Counted from the stretch's first letter, positions 11,701-23,280 are shown. The stretch: 64,000 nt of DNA from Acanthosepion esculentum (GCA_964036315.1 OZ038500.1:62116602-62180601); one strand, 5' to 3'. The notes: generated by a model from the letters alone, not told the origin. Numbers and translations are program-made.

Positions 11701-12362
11701 TTCATTATATATATATATATAAAATATTGCAAGCAAGCAATCATTATATTGAAAAAAAGCATTACAAATGCACTTTAACTGTAGTAGGAAACATTACTGT
11801 ACATAAAAAGCAGTAGAGCTGGACATAAAGCAAGAAATCATAACAGAAAAAATATCCTGCATGATTATTGCAATAAAGGCTCATGGCCATATTATGTTGA
11901 AACTTATCAAATTATAAATCTCTGCACCAGAGTTTTTAAATATTTCCATTCCTAAAAGAATGACTACTTTCCAAAGCCAAGATACACAACTATAAATTTT
12001 TAAAAGAATTAAAAGATAACAGTTAAATTCATAACCCCATGTTATTTAAAATATATAACACATAAGTTAATCCCAAATTAAAATAATTTAAATATTAATT
12101 TGCATAAAAATTTCAAGAACATTTTTTACTCACTTTCATTTAGTGTCCTCCATAACTTACCTAGACATTTCAGCTAACCTAATGAATATTTATGAGCATT
12201 TCTTAATTTTAAAATTTTGAAAAAATAACATTTAAGCCCTTGTCAAATACTTGTTACAAAATAAAATCCTTAACAAAGCCCATCAGACGTTCCTTTTGTC
12301 TTTATTCATACTGTCCTTTTACAGATATATTCTCTCTTAAATTATACACACACACACATATA

Positions 12363-12490
12363 TTACAATGAATCATTCATACAAAAAGTAAATTAGTAAA
12401 GTTAATGGTATCATTATATATCATTAATTTTAATAATTTACTTTTTGTATGAATGATTCATTGTAATATAAATTAAACTGCACCACATAT
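12363..12490. repeat. Inverted repeat, ~45-bp arms
   Basis: ATTACAATGAATCATTCATA...AAAAGTAAATTA at 12363-12398 is mirrored by TTTACTTTTTGTATGAATGA...TTCATTGTAAT at 12437-12469. The right arm plus the flank up to ACTGCACCACAT is repeated directly at 12957-13035. Confidence 0.85.
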
Positions 12491-12956
12491 TTGATTTAAA
12501 AGAACTGATCGAACGTGCAAATTTTCAGGATAACAACTGAGGCATTACTTATTGAACTATTTAGTTCATGCCATGTTGACTGATAAACTCCTACAACAAA
12601 AAAATTCTTAAATTGCCATATTAGTAAAAAAAACACACTCATTTAAATTTCCAAAAAAATTCAACCTTAGCTTTGCAACTGCATGCTCCACAAGTTTATA
12701 TCTGCTGTCAATAACACATTTAAAAAAAACTTCAAATCACATTATATTTTTTTTGTCTTGGATGCTACCTGAATTTTACCAAAAACAAAATAATTTCCAT
12801 GCCTAATGATGACTGGACAAACCATCGAAAGTACTTGCATATTTAAGGAAGATCTAATACAGTTTATAGTTTTCAAAGACAAGGATCATAACATTCATCA
12901 AGGGATTAGTGGGTTAATGCATCTTTTAAATTTAGTTAACCAAAGGATTTCGCCAT

Positions 12957-13035
12957 TTTATATCATTAATTTTACTAATTTACTTTTTGTATGAATGATT
13001 TATTGTAATATAAATTATACTGCACCACATTTTTT
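12957..13035. repeat. Direct copy of the 12420-12490 repeat arm
   Basis: ATATCATTAATTTTACTAAT...CTTTTTGTATGAATGAT...CTGCACCACAT matches 12417-12490 in the same orientation. Ends about 110 bp before the TMEM245 exon at 13148. Confidence 0.8.
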
Positions 13036-13147
13036 AAATATATATATTATCTTATTTTTTTCACCTTTGTCTAATTATAAATGACTGCTAAGAATTTTCT
13101 CATATCCCACAGAAGTAATAATTTCTGCATTTTTTAATTATTTTCAG

Positions 13148-13379
13148 ATATGGACACTTGTTTTGGCTTATATTATCATGGTTGTCTTATACTGGCGCCC
13201 AGATAACAACAAGCAGATTCAGTATCTGTCCATTCCTATCTGGCTGATCTTGGTACTCCACATGTGTTCCATTGCAGGATCTCTTGGAGTTCCCATCTTG
13301 ATTATTACTACAATCATGATGGTTGTAGGCTATGCATCAGAAATCCGGAAACCAGGAATTGAGGACGGAACATCTTCAG
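13148..13379 (+). CDS. TMEM245: TMEM245 exon a (membrane segments)
   Basis: Exon of 232 nt after a TTTTCAG acceptor, with donor G|GTTTGT. It reads IWTLVLAYIIMVVLYWRP and continues for 77 codons plus one base (phase 1). Three hydrophobic stretches are visible: the start of the exon, LSIPIWLILVLHMCSIAG, and VPILIITTIMMVVGYA, so it probably crosses the membrane two or three times. It ends in a polar EIRKPGIEDG stretch leading into the linker of the next exon. Intron phase matches the exon at 22382. The family assignment rests on the downstream exons rather than on this one alone. Confidence 0.8.
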
Positions 13380-13489
13380 GTTTGTAGTCAATTTCTATTT
13401 GACCTTATATCTCTCTTGTTGTTTGTTGCTTGAAGGATATGCTCTATCAGACCTCATGTAGAATGATCCATTGCTAAAGGTACAAGAAA

Positions 13490-13852
13490 ATGATCAGCCA
13501 TTCTATCACTCTACTCTTTCAGTCATGCTTTCTTTACAAGAAACAGATTGGACTGAAAATAGAGTATTGCTGCCATATCTGCGCTTGAGCTGCTCAGTCC
13601 TCACTTTCCAGACTTGTTAGTTTTAAAATCGTTTAAACATTCTTATGACAACTAAAGACTTACTCTCCACTTTGTAGCCTCTTTCCCTACAGATGCAACA
13701 TCACAAACCTATTGCTCTTTCCATGGCAAATGTTCAGATGAACTCCATTCTTTATTTCCCCCCAGTTCAAACCTCTACAGCTAGGACATGCAATGCTACT
13801 TCCATAGAGTTGAATCACCATTATTTCCCCCAGTTCAGACCTTTACAGCTAT
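13490..13852 (+). pseudogene. LINE RT remnant, left part (split by LTR element)
   Basis: With frameshifts it reads IEYCCHIWA...SRL...LKTYSPL...HGKCSDELHSLFPP, the C-terminal RT region of the EYCCHIW LINE family. An internal ~85-bp duplication (CAGTTCARACCTYTACAGCT...CATAGAGTTGAATCACC) is present. The sequence resumes at 16891 after the inserted LTR element. Confidence 0.75.
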
Positions 13853-14287
13853 TGTTGTATAACCTCATGCTGGGAAGCTCTTGTGCAACGGTCTTGAATC
13901 GATAATAAAGTTGCATTCTTTTTCACGGACGGTGATCGCTAGATGTTTTGAGTCCAGAGATAAAACAACTTCAACACAGGGGATTTTAAACTTAACTGTT
14001 TTATTAATGTTGTCGATGTTTACATTTCTAAATATCCAGTGGGGTCGCTCTCTCACTCCACTGGGGAGCAGTTCCAGGCACAAATGGAAACATGTCTACA
14101 TTGCTTGACGGTTCATAATCAACTCACTGAAAAACTTTTCTATATCTCTATCATTCCCGCACTCGTTCAGCCAATCAAAATTGACTTCCTTGTTTCATCT
14201 TCTATCTGATCCTAAGGTCAACCTCAGGAAGTTCAAGTAAAGATACCATTCCCCCTAAAAATATGTCTGCTAAACTATTATTTAATA
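13853..14287 (-). repeat. LTR (3' LTR in minus orientation)
   Basis: Homologous to 16449-16890, with shared blocks such as GGGAGCAGTTCCAG and TACCATTCCCCCTAAAA. Begins TG on the + strand. Confidence 0.8.
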
Positions 14288-16448
14288 TAACTTACCTAAT
14301 CATTTAAAAAAAAAAAATTTATGAATTTTATTTCAACTATATTACTCTAAAATCCCCTTTACTCTTTCGTGTTTGCAAGACATGCTCCTCATATTTTTTC
14401 TTCATTGGGTCTCAGTCACATGACCCCCCTGGCATGCACATATGCCATTCCTGAAAAAGAATGAACATAAACAAGAAATTTCTGACCAGTTTTGTCACGC
14501 TTCACAAATATTTTTTTTTAACAAAAAAAAGAATACCGGACAATCCCATGTCCATTCTTGGTCACTAGATATCATGACCTAACATTAACTCCAACAGTGA
14601 ACTTTGACCTCTCTAGTTGTCTCCTCCACCCAAGTCAGCAGGTACCAACTCTGCAATCCAATATTAATGGGGAGAACAAAAGTTTTTGTCTCTTCACTTG
14701 GGACTACACAAAAAGTACTGGTCCAAAAATCATACGGTACATTTCAAAAGCCCCACTCCACAGTGCCAACCAATTCCATAACTGAGACACATCCTTGTCA
14801 CCTAAATTTTATGTTTTAAATATACCATGACCCTACTTATTTCCTACTCAGTGACACAGCACACACGGTCCATTATCACTCTATTTATTCAACCACAACC
14901 AATTAATTACTTTATTTGCATATTACCAGATTTACTTGAACAAATGTTCACAAATTTACCACCATTAATTTTCTATAATTACTATTAACCATCTGCCTCT
15001 GTGTGCTAAAACTCAACTTACACCATTTCAATTCCTTCTACCTTGGCTACCCCCACAGGGAAAAGAACCACACCCATTCAGCACCTCCTAACTAATCCAT
15101 TACTGGCTTCACTATGGTTACAAGGGTTTTCTACCCTTAGTCATCTACCGTGACCTGGCATCCCGCAAGCCACCTGACCAATTCCTTTTTTGTTGTCAGG
15201 GCTGTCCATAGGCCCCATGGGTATCTCCATTCTATTCTGAATACCTCATAGTGTACAGCTTCCATTCTACCCAACATTGTTTCCATCTCTACATAGCCAG
15301 ATGTGACAATTTCCCCTGTCAGGACACAGACCCAAACACATTCGGGAATCCAAAACTATGCAGGATGAATCTACTTATTCCCACAACAATTAATTAACCT
15401 AATCTTTCCACAAAAATTAACTTCCAAAATTCACCAATTATCAACCTAGTTATTCAACCAATGAAGGCAAAAGCACATACACATGTCCATTAAATTAAAA
15501 AAGAAAAGAATTCTACACTGTTACAAAAATGAAAAACAAACAATTATTTGTCAGTTAATTATAATTAACAAAATAATTCTAAACTTAAAACATTTGAATG
15601 CATGCAAAACCGTGGTCACAAAAATTTTCAACTCATTAACAGTACACAGAAATCACAGTGGGAATGCCCCATCACAAAATACCGTCAGTCTTTCTTTTTC
15701 AAAACATTTTTCCATTGCATTCACATATTCATATTCAGGCCTCCACATGGCACATTATCAAACTTCCTCAAAGGTCAACATCAGGAAAATTTATTTACTG
15801 GTCAAATTTCCATCTTCAGAAAATTTTCTTTTAAAAGCAAAACTTTCACTGCCAGATTTTTCCACAAACAAATTTAAAAAAATCAGACTGCCAGACATAC
15901 AACATTAAATTGTGCCAATCAAAATTAACAATAGATTTTCGCACATGGTTCTAAACCTTTGTGAAAAGACAAAACTAAACAACAAAAATCAATCTCTCAC
16001 TAAAATGTTTCATCAAAGTTGACATTGTCACATCAGTGTTGTACATGCATGAGTTTGGGTGTTCATTATGTCCTTTTTTCTTTTTTTTCTAGTGTATTGG
16101 TCCCTGTGTTCATAATTTTTGTTTGGTCTGTCCATCACAAAATGCCGTCAGCCTTTCTTTTTCAAAACAATTTTCCATTGCACATGCAACAACCATCTGC
16201 TTACACTTTTTCTACATTTTTTTTTCGCCATTTCACAATTTTGGTTTGTTGTTTAGATGTATGTGTGTGAGCAGTAGAACATTTTTCTGTCCTGATGTCA
16301 TTACTTTTTCTTTCTTTTTTTTTTTTTCATATTCCTTTATTGAATCCTCTGAAAATTTTCTTCAAAGATTACTATGTTGTGCTGTAACCCGCATTCTGAC
16401 CCCCTCCTATGCTAGGAGATCCTGGTCATGTCACCAAATAATTATAAA

Positions 16449-16890
16449 TGTTGTATAGCCTTCTCATGCTGGAAAGCTCTTGGGCAACAGTCTTGATTTG
16501 ATAATAAATTTCATTCTTCTTTGATGGCAGGTGATTGCTAAATGTTTTGAGTCTAGAGATAAAACAACTTCAACACAGGGAATTTTAAACTTAACTATTT
16601 TATTAATGTCATCGATATTTAAATTTCTAAATATCCAGTGGGGTTGCTCTCTCACTCCACTGGGGAGCAGTTCCAGACACAAAAGGAAATATGTCTATAT
16701 TGCTTGATGGTTCAGGAAAAACTCACAGAAAAACCTTTCTATATCACTATCATTCCCATCCTTGTTCAGTCAATCAAAATCAACTTCCTTGTTTTGTCTT
16801 CTGTCTGATCCCTAAGGTCAACCTCAGGAAATTCAAGCAGAGATACCATTCCCCCTAAAAAATAATAGTCTGCTAAACTATTATTTAACA
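16449..16890 (-). repeat. LTR (5' LTR in minus orientation)
   Basis: Second LTR, TG...CA bounded on the + strand (TGTTGTATA...TATTTAACA), differing from the other copy at scattered positions, so the insertion is not recent. Confidence 0.8.
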
Positions 16891-17165
16891 CTAGGACACG
16901 TGATGCTTCTTCCATAGAGTTGAATCAATCTTATTTCCCCCAGTTCAGACCTTTACAGCTAGGACATGATGTGCTACTTCCACAGAGTTGACTCACCCTT
17001 ATTTCATCCGTGTTCCAAATGTAAGGAGAAAGCCCCACTCAGTTTCCCAACCTCTCAAAACTTCTACTTTTTATAACAGATACTTGTGTGGATGCTTCCA
17101 TGAACACTACAATCTTAGCCTATTCAAGTCAGGGGCCAATCATTATCTATCCTCATAATCTTCAC
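16891..17165 (+). pseudogene. LINE RT remnant, right part
   Basis: Resumes the tandemly duplicated 'ACAGCTAGGACA' module and then the terminal LINE motif in broken frames (RRKPHSVSQP...NLSLFKSGANHYLS). Continues 13490-13852 across the LTR insertion. Confidence 0.7.
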
Positions 17166-17221
17166 TTCTTATCACCTCCTTTAAATATGTAATAAAGATA
17201 AAATACTTGTTCAAATAATAC

Positions 17222-18257
17222 TGTGACACTAACCCCTGGATGGTTCGGGTGGTTGCGGTCGATGTCTTGGTCGCAGCACCAATTGTGTGACACCCACAAC
17301 CACTCGAGCGTCGATCACTGCCCCAATGTGTGACACTGACCTCCTGGTGTCTGGTTAGATTCGGTATCAACTTTGTCGTTCTCAGCTCGCCTCCAACGTC
17401 TGGTCACCGAAGTGACTGCTTTGATCTCTAGTCTAACCTACCCACATTGTGATTTGATCTTAGGTAGACAAAATCAATCAGGCATCGGGCCGTAGTGCAA
17501 GCTGAATCCGGGGTGAAGGTGATACCGCACAGGTGTTGTAAAAAAAAAAAATGATGCAAACTCAAGAGGTTCAAATGTGTTGAGAAATAACAATTATCTT
17601 TATGACTGTCTGTTGAATACAGGAGTGCGTCTCTCTCTCTCCCAGCCCGCTTCTCTGTATTCGTGACACTTTTTGCTTTTCTTAAGCGAGTTCTGATATC
17701 TTAAGTTGTTTTTCAATAAACTGCTTTTGGTATCTAAGTTGATATTTAGTAAAACTTGCTTCTGGTTGATATTCGGTAAAACTTGCTTCTGGTTAAAAAT
17801 CTAAGTCGATTTTGGCGAGAAGTTTAAAGTTGAAAAGATGTGGAAATCTTCGGTCAGCTTCTGCGAGGTGCTATTCTCCGAGCCCGCTGTCTCTCAAACT
17901 CAACTCACTTAACTGTTTGAACGGCCAGGGATGTTCGTTTATATGGACATCGACCAAAACCCAGTGTGGGGCCGGACGTTGTTATTTTTTTACCCATGTT
18001 TACTCTCTTATCATGGCGTTAATTAATTCTGACAGAACTCAAGATCTGCTTCTCTTACGAATCTTTTCGTCCTCTGCGAAAAGAAAATATCTTTCTTTGT
18101 CATTGAAATAAAATCTTTTACCCATTTTTCTTTTTTTAAAAAAAATAGTGTCGCTTGGTATATCTTTCGATCTAGCTCCTTCTCGCTTTAAGTATTTCCC
18201 GTTTTTAATTTCTATGATGAATTAATTAACCAATTACCATATCTAAATAGTGTCACA
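17222..18257 (+). mobile_element. Solo LTR, 1.04 kb, TSD ATAC
   Basis: Bounded by the perfect inverted termini TGTGACACTA and TAGTGTCACA and flanked on both sides by ATAC (4-bp duplication). GC content is visibly higher than the surroundings. An AATAAA signal near 18107 fits + orientation. No internal region or second LTR is present, so it is a solo LTR, probably of a Ty3/Gypsy-type element (class inferred from TSD size and termini). Confidence 0.85.
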
Positions 18258-19118
18258 ATACCTTAAGTAATGAGAGTATTTTATATTTAAGAATTTCAAA
18301 CAATGCTATGAAAAGGAATCATGGAAGAGCCATGATCACCTACATTTTAAAGGGACATGGCATTAAAAAAAATGCTTAAAATGATCCTGTATTAAACAGA
18401 AGAAATTCAATTACAGCTACTAATTAACAATTTATTATTTTCTGCATTTAAAAGCAGACCCCATCTTGCTGAAAAGGACTGAAATATTTTATAGTAAAAA
18501 AGAAAAAAAAAATCATGGAAATATAAAAGAACAAAGGTTTTTCATTAATTTTTTTTTTTTTTTTTTCAAAGCTTGTATGAATCAATAATCAGCATTGGCC
18601 AAGAATGAGTTGGATGCTGCATGAAAATATTGACCAATCAATGACTGGTTTTTAACTGATCTAAATATAGTAACGTTTTCAAATGGCCATATATCACTTC
18701 ATACTGGCTGATGCCTAAACAATCTATTCACTTCTTTCAGCATTAACCCATATATTGTGACCATTTTGCTTAAAGTTTGTATTTTCTTGATTTCATATGA
18801 AAACTTGAAAGTATTTCAGTGAAATTTTCACTTTGCAAAATTGGTTTATAATTATAGCTTAGATATGTGACAACACTAAAAGGATATGGGTTAATATATG
18901 CATTTGTCATCACAATGGACTTTGTTATATTCAAATACATGAATAGAAGCTGTATCACTATAATCCAGGTACCTCAAAAAATAAATAAAACTCCGGTAAA
19001 TAAAAACTGACCCTAAAGAGAATCCTCTATATCTATTTAATTTTTTTTTTTTTATGTTGATTTTCATCCATTTTGAAGTATTTTTATTCACTATTTTTTT
19101 TCTCAGTTAATATTAATT

Positions 19119-19176
19119 TAATTGTTTGACATTTTGTCAATGATTGTTCAATCATTGACAAAATGTCAAACAATTA
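19119..19176. repeat. Perfect 28-bp hairpin with 2-nt loop
   Basis: TAATTGTTTGACATTTTGTC plus AATGATTG is followed by TT and the exact reverse complement. No mismatch over 28 pairs. It could be a tiny MITE core or an RNA hairpin. Confidence 0.95.
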
Positions 19177-19998
19177 CCGTATATAACGTGTTCGGCAGAG
19201 GAGGGGCATATTCAACAAAAAATCGAAAATTGCTTTTTTCACTGCAAATTATTCATTATATCATATCCAAGTATCTTACAAAAAATAAGAGTCAATTACC
19301 CAATATTTCAAGCTTAATTTAGATTTATAGTTTGTAACCATGCAATGAGATGAGATAACATAAACCGTAGATTTGTCTGCAGAATATCATTACATTATTG
19401 TTACATAATTATAGTGAAATCATTAAGATTTCTTGCCAAAAGCATTCTATTTTTGGTCATATATTAATTTAAAATATTCCTTTTTACAGGCTTTATTTTT
19501 TAAATGGAATGAGATAATTCTAAATTTCAGAATTTTGCTATTGCCCATCAAAATAACTGAAAGGAAGTGATCTAAAAACAACAATGGAAAAGAGAAGTAA
19601 CAAAAGCATAAATGAAATAGCTCCAGTTTGTTCAACTTAGCAAACTTACCATTGCAGTCAAAGTATTCTAAAATGCTGCCGATAGATAACAAAGGAGAAA
19701 ATGAAAAATACCTAACAACTAATCAAATATAGCATCAAAATTTATATTATTTTTATTTATTTGTTATGTAACTAAATACATAATTGTCAACAATGTTTCC
19801 ATAAAACTTGATATTTCCTCCAATAAATTCTTAATAAATATTATTATTTTACTTAAGTGTAAGGGAGTCCCACATTTACAATTCCTTACGGCTAACCATG
19901 AAAAGAAATGTTGATCAAAACTACCTTTAAGCATGTATTGCCGCAAAATTATCAAATGTTGAATATGTTCCTACTCCGCCAACTGCATCATATACTTA

Positions 19999-20165
19999 CA
20001 TATCATTTGACTTTTGAAGCTAATTTTAAGAGGGGGGGGCATCATACATGAGATATAAAATTAGCATGTGTTAGACCAAACTATAAATCCATTTACTGTA
20101 GTCAAATTAGCTTCAAAATTAGGTCTTCAAAGGTCGCATGATACGCTAGTATATACAGTATATTA
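19999..20165. repeat. Dispersed repeat with internal inverted repeat
   Basis: TTTTGAAGCTAATTTTAAG near 20008 and AATTAGCTTCAAAATTAG near 20106 are inverted around a G-run. The right edge ATACGCTAGTATATACAGTA resembles terminal sequence of a DNA element, but no target-site duplication was confirmed. Confidence 0.45.
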
Positions 20166-20429
20166 ATGATTAACTTTTAAGCAGTTTGACATATCACATT
20201 CCACAGTCTTACTTTTTGTTGCCAAATACAAGTGTTATCTGCAATAGTCAGGCCAGCAGGAATTTTTCAACTTTTAGGCATGGGGTTTTATATATCCTCA
20301 ACTATTGTAGTTTGTAAATCAGAAAATCAGTAAATCAGAAAAATATTTGTTAAATAAACTTTCTCCTTTGTAAATTTTTATTTCAAGAAAATAAAATAAA
20401 AATTACGAAATAAAAGTAAGTTGATCACA

Positions 20430-20850
20430 GCTCTCCACAACTTCCTTTCTATTGTTTCTGTAAGCTATTTTTTACTTTTTACCATCCCTCATTATTCTTG
20501 TTCTGCCATTGTTTCATACAAGCTTGTTGAGTTGGTTAATTGCTCTGTTTCCCCTTGCTTTTCTCAACTTCAATATGTCTGATGAGTGTTAAATTCTCTA
20601 AGCCCTCTATCCTCATGTATCCCAGAATGTTTATCTGTCTTTTTCTGATTCTAAGTTTCCTTGTTGTTTCTATTTTCCTTAATGCTTCTTTGTTCTTCAA
20701 ATGTCCTGTCCATGGTAGAATTTGATGGTAGACCCACATCCATATCATTTGAAATCTTTTCTTCATCTGTGAGGAAATTGATTATCCTACATTCACTGCT
20801 ATAGAGAAGATTTGATATAGAAAGCAAACAATACTGAATTTCCTATACCT
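20430..20850 (-). pseudogene. LINE RT C-terminal remnant
   Basis: Minus strand reads MKKRFQMIWMWVYHQILPW, TGHLKNKEALRKIET, KRQINILGYMRIEGLENL and IEVEKSKGKQ. It is the 'MW.YRR.L.I.WT..V.NEEVL..I...R.L...IKKRQ..FLGH..R..GLE.L...G.IEGKR.RGRQ' C-terminus of a LINE family. The frame breaks after GKQSNQLTQQA. The catalytic domain is missing. Confidence 0.85.
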
Positions 20851-20869
20851 TAATTCCAGGGCTGTGGAG

Positions 20870-21230
20870 TTGGAGTCTGAAGCAATTAAGGGGTCACTGG
20901 AGTCGGAGTTGGTAAAACTATACTGACTCTGACTCCAGTTGAATTTATACTTTATGTAAAAAGTCTTAGATTATAGAATTTTTATTTTTATTGTTAGTTA
21001 TTCTGTGGTATATTTACTATTTCCTTTAAAGAAATTCATCCCAACTTCTTTTTTAAAGTCATTTTATTCTTTTGTAGTTATTTTGTATTTGCAAAACTAT
21101 ATATCTACAAAAATAATACATTATAGAATTTTTATTTTTGTTATGTCTTTTACATCCTGTAAAAGATTATATTTCAACTTCTGTTATAAAATAGTTTTAT
21201 TTTTCTTCTGTACTTATTTCTTATTTGCAA

Positions 21231-21287
<57 letters not shown>

Positions 21288-21380
21288 AAAAGTCTTACAT
21301 TATTGTATTTTTAGTTTTATTGTTATATCTTCTATATCCTTTCAAAGATTTTGTCTCTAATTTTGTTAGAAAATATTGAA
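20870..21380. repeat. Diverged ~165-bp tandem repeat, three copies, with GGAGTCGGAGTT tract
   Basis: AGTCTTAGATTATAGAATTT (20960), ACATTATAGAATTTTTATTT (21118) and AGTCTTACATTATTGTATTT (21291) begin three related copies, each continuing to a CCT..AAAGATT..TTTC..CTT block. An (AT)n(GT)n tract (21231-21288) splits the third. Upstream 20880-20945 is GGAGTCGGAGTTGG-like sequence, echoed at 21525-21560. Confidence 0.7.
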
Positions 21381-22381
21381 GAATGAATAGGTATGATATA
21401 AAAACCACAATATCTTTATTCTTTGATATAAACCAGTCATAATGATATAGGCCTACTCAAGTTAGGAGCATATGCATAGGCTTTATGAGATTTGTAGGCC
21501 ATAATCACTTAATTACATAAAACAGAGTCAGAGGTGCCTAAAATAGAGGAATTGGAGTCAAATCTCTTCAAATTTTTAAGCTTCTTTAATTAGTCGCAGA
21601 GGTGGAAATGGGTAACCTGGAAGACTGAACCTTGTTGTTACTGTTGCGGAGGTTAATTCCTTCTCCGCCTTGGCAAACATAAATTCTAGTAAAAAGAATA
21701 CATTGAGTATGGGTAAATAAATGTATAATTTATTTACAAATATACAAATCTAGTAACTTCTATCTGTTGCTGTTGCTAAGGCAACAGAGAGAGAGAGAAA
21801 ATGGTGAAATTAGAAGCGAAATAAACATTGGTGATAGCTGTCATTGTTGTCTCTCTTTCCCAGTGCATCAGTGTTGACATGAATGCTTGTCTGTGTTGCA
21901 GATCTCTCTCAGCTTGCTGGTGTTGACATCAAACACTAGTCTGTTTCAGGGTTTGTTTGAATTAGAGAATATATATAGTCATCAATTAGCTCTGAATTAA
22001 AATTTTGGTTTTTGGAGCAAGAGTGGCTCTGACTGGTCAATATATTGTCCATATTATTTTGGTTAATTAAAGCAGATGTATGCATGGAGACTATGCCCAG
22101 AAAACTTATTTACACAATCTGCTTTGGGTTGTTGAGCCGTCGACATTCAGTTTGTGTAGAAAAATGGGTGCTATTTTGGTTTGTTATCTACAAGGAAAAA
22201 CTACCTACATCATACATATTTTATTTTGGAATGATATTTACATAGTAAAACATAACATAGAGAAAATGTAATTAAAATATTAAATAATTAAAATTTGAAA
22301 TTAATTCAAATGAAACAATTGTTTTAACATTTCCTTTTCTTTCTTTTTTTTTTCTTTCTTTTTTTTCTTTCTTTCCAACAG

Positions 22382-22795
22382 AAAAGGATCCAAGTGAGAG
22401 TCCAGTTTATGCTGCCCTTGCTATGCTGACAACTCCCAAGAGCACGCCAACTTTAACTCGAAGAACTCCTATTGAAGAAGTGCCAACCACAAACTTACTA
22501 GGCAAGGGTGAGGAAGCTAATGAAGGTGCAGGGACTCAAACCCAACACCCTGGTGGCAACAATAAAGATGGTGAAGCTAAAGAAAGTAAAATGAAGACAT
22601 TACCCCTCCAAACCAAATCATCCCAACAGCAAGAAAAACCAAAAACAAAAGCCAAAGAACAACACCAGCGTTCATTGAGTGACCAATGCTTCATTGCCCT
22701 TTTCTGGGCATTTGTGCTTGTACGCCTCTGGATCCATGCCTGGGTTCTGCTACTCATTCCAATCCCAATAGTTTTGATTATTCTCAAGAAACTCT
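22382..22795 (+). CDS. TMEM245: TMEM245 exon b (polar linker plus membrane hairpin)
   Basis: Exon of 414 nt between a CCAACAG acceptor, behind a strong TTTC polypyrimidine tract, and a CT|GTAAGT donor. The first ~90 codons are a low-complexity hydrophilic linker rich in T, P, K, Q and G, including RRTPIEEVPTT and repeated K/Q runs. It looks disordered and basic-acidic mixed. After SLSDQCF the sequence turns hydrophobic (ALFWAFVLVRLWIHAWVLLL and IPIPIVLIILKKL), giving one or two membrane segments. The first codon is completed by the last base of exon 13148-13379. The last codon is completed by GG of the next exon, giving Trp (KLW). Confidence 0.85.
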
Positions 22796-23164
22796 GTAAG
22801 TGTCTTTTAATACTCTCCAATCAGAATTTCAAAAAATGTCTTGAAGAAATTCTTTAATGCAGTTTTTCATTCTATTACCCTAAACTTTTGTATCTCTGCT
22901 GCTGCTAAAATTAGATTTATCTATCTTATACTATCCAATTCTTAATAAAATAAAGTCTCTATACTAAATTCACTATTGTATTATGCATTTTCTTTTTCTT
23001 TTAAATAAAAATTAGGATTTGGTCCAGTACTCAAGTTGTTTAAACTTTTTGTGATTGGTTCTAATAAATAGAAAGAAAAACATTTCATTGTAACTAAACG
23101 ACTAGAATTCTTGAATACAGCATAAAATAGCATATTTAGTTTAATTTTACATTTATCCTTTTTT

Positions 23165-23280
23165 TCTTTATTTCCTTTTCTTTCTTACCTTCTTTCTTTC
23201 TTTCTTACCTTCTTTCTTTCTTTCCTTCTTACCTTCTTTCCTTCTTACCTTCTTTCCTTCTTTCTTTCTTACTTACTTAC
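23165..23280. repeat. TTTCTTACC pyrimidine repeat
   Basis: Imperfect TTTC / TTACC / TTCC tetranucleotide-type tandem on the + strand. Confidence 0.9.

Larger units (their letters stand above)
1..13147. other. Upstream intron or 5' flank of TMEM245, repeat-filled
   Basis: No host coding exon is recognisable. The exon at 13148 starts inside the protein, so at least part of this stretch is intronic. Besides the repeats listed separately, 1810-2620, 4350-5250, 5830-6440, 6605-7318, 9640-10500 and 11700-12360 hold AT-rich sequence in which I see no gene, promoter or clear element. Confidence 0.6.
13853..16890 (-). mobile_element. Non-autonomous LTR retrotransposon (3.0 kb)
   Basis: Two similar direct repeats of ~440 bp, 13853-14287 and 16449-16890, begin TGTTGTATA and end TATTTAACA/TATTTAATA. 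They flank a 2.2-kb interior with no sizeable ORF. Just left of the right LTR the minus strand has TGGTGACATGACCAGG, a possible primer-binding site about 13 bases from the LTR, hence minus orientation. Flanks are CTAT on the left and CTAG on the right. Removing the element restores ACAGCTAGGACA, which occurs intact in the neighbouring repeat copy. The interior carries its own direct repeat (about 15665-15720 and 16130-16180). Confidence 0.8.
13380..22381 (+). other. TMEM245: TMEM245 intron (9.0 kb)
   Basis: GT at 13380 and AG at 22380-22381. It holds the split LINE, LTR element, solo LTR, hairpin, LINE fragment and tandem repeats listed separately. 18258-19118, 19177-19998 and 21380-22330 show nothing I can name apart from AT-rich sequence and a CT tract before the acceptor. 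Confidence 0.85.

Noticed and set aside
19119..19176. A TMEM245-hosted microRNA (vertebrate miR-32 lies in an intron of this gene)
   Set aside because: No miR-32/92-type TTGCAC seed in a suitable hairpin was noticed in the window, and this hairpin has a two-base loop without the shape of a pre-miRNA.
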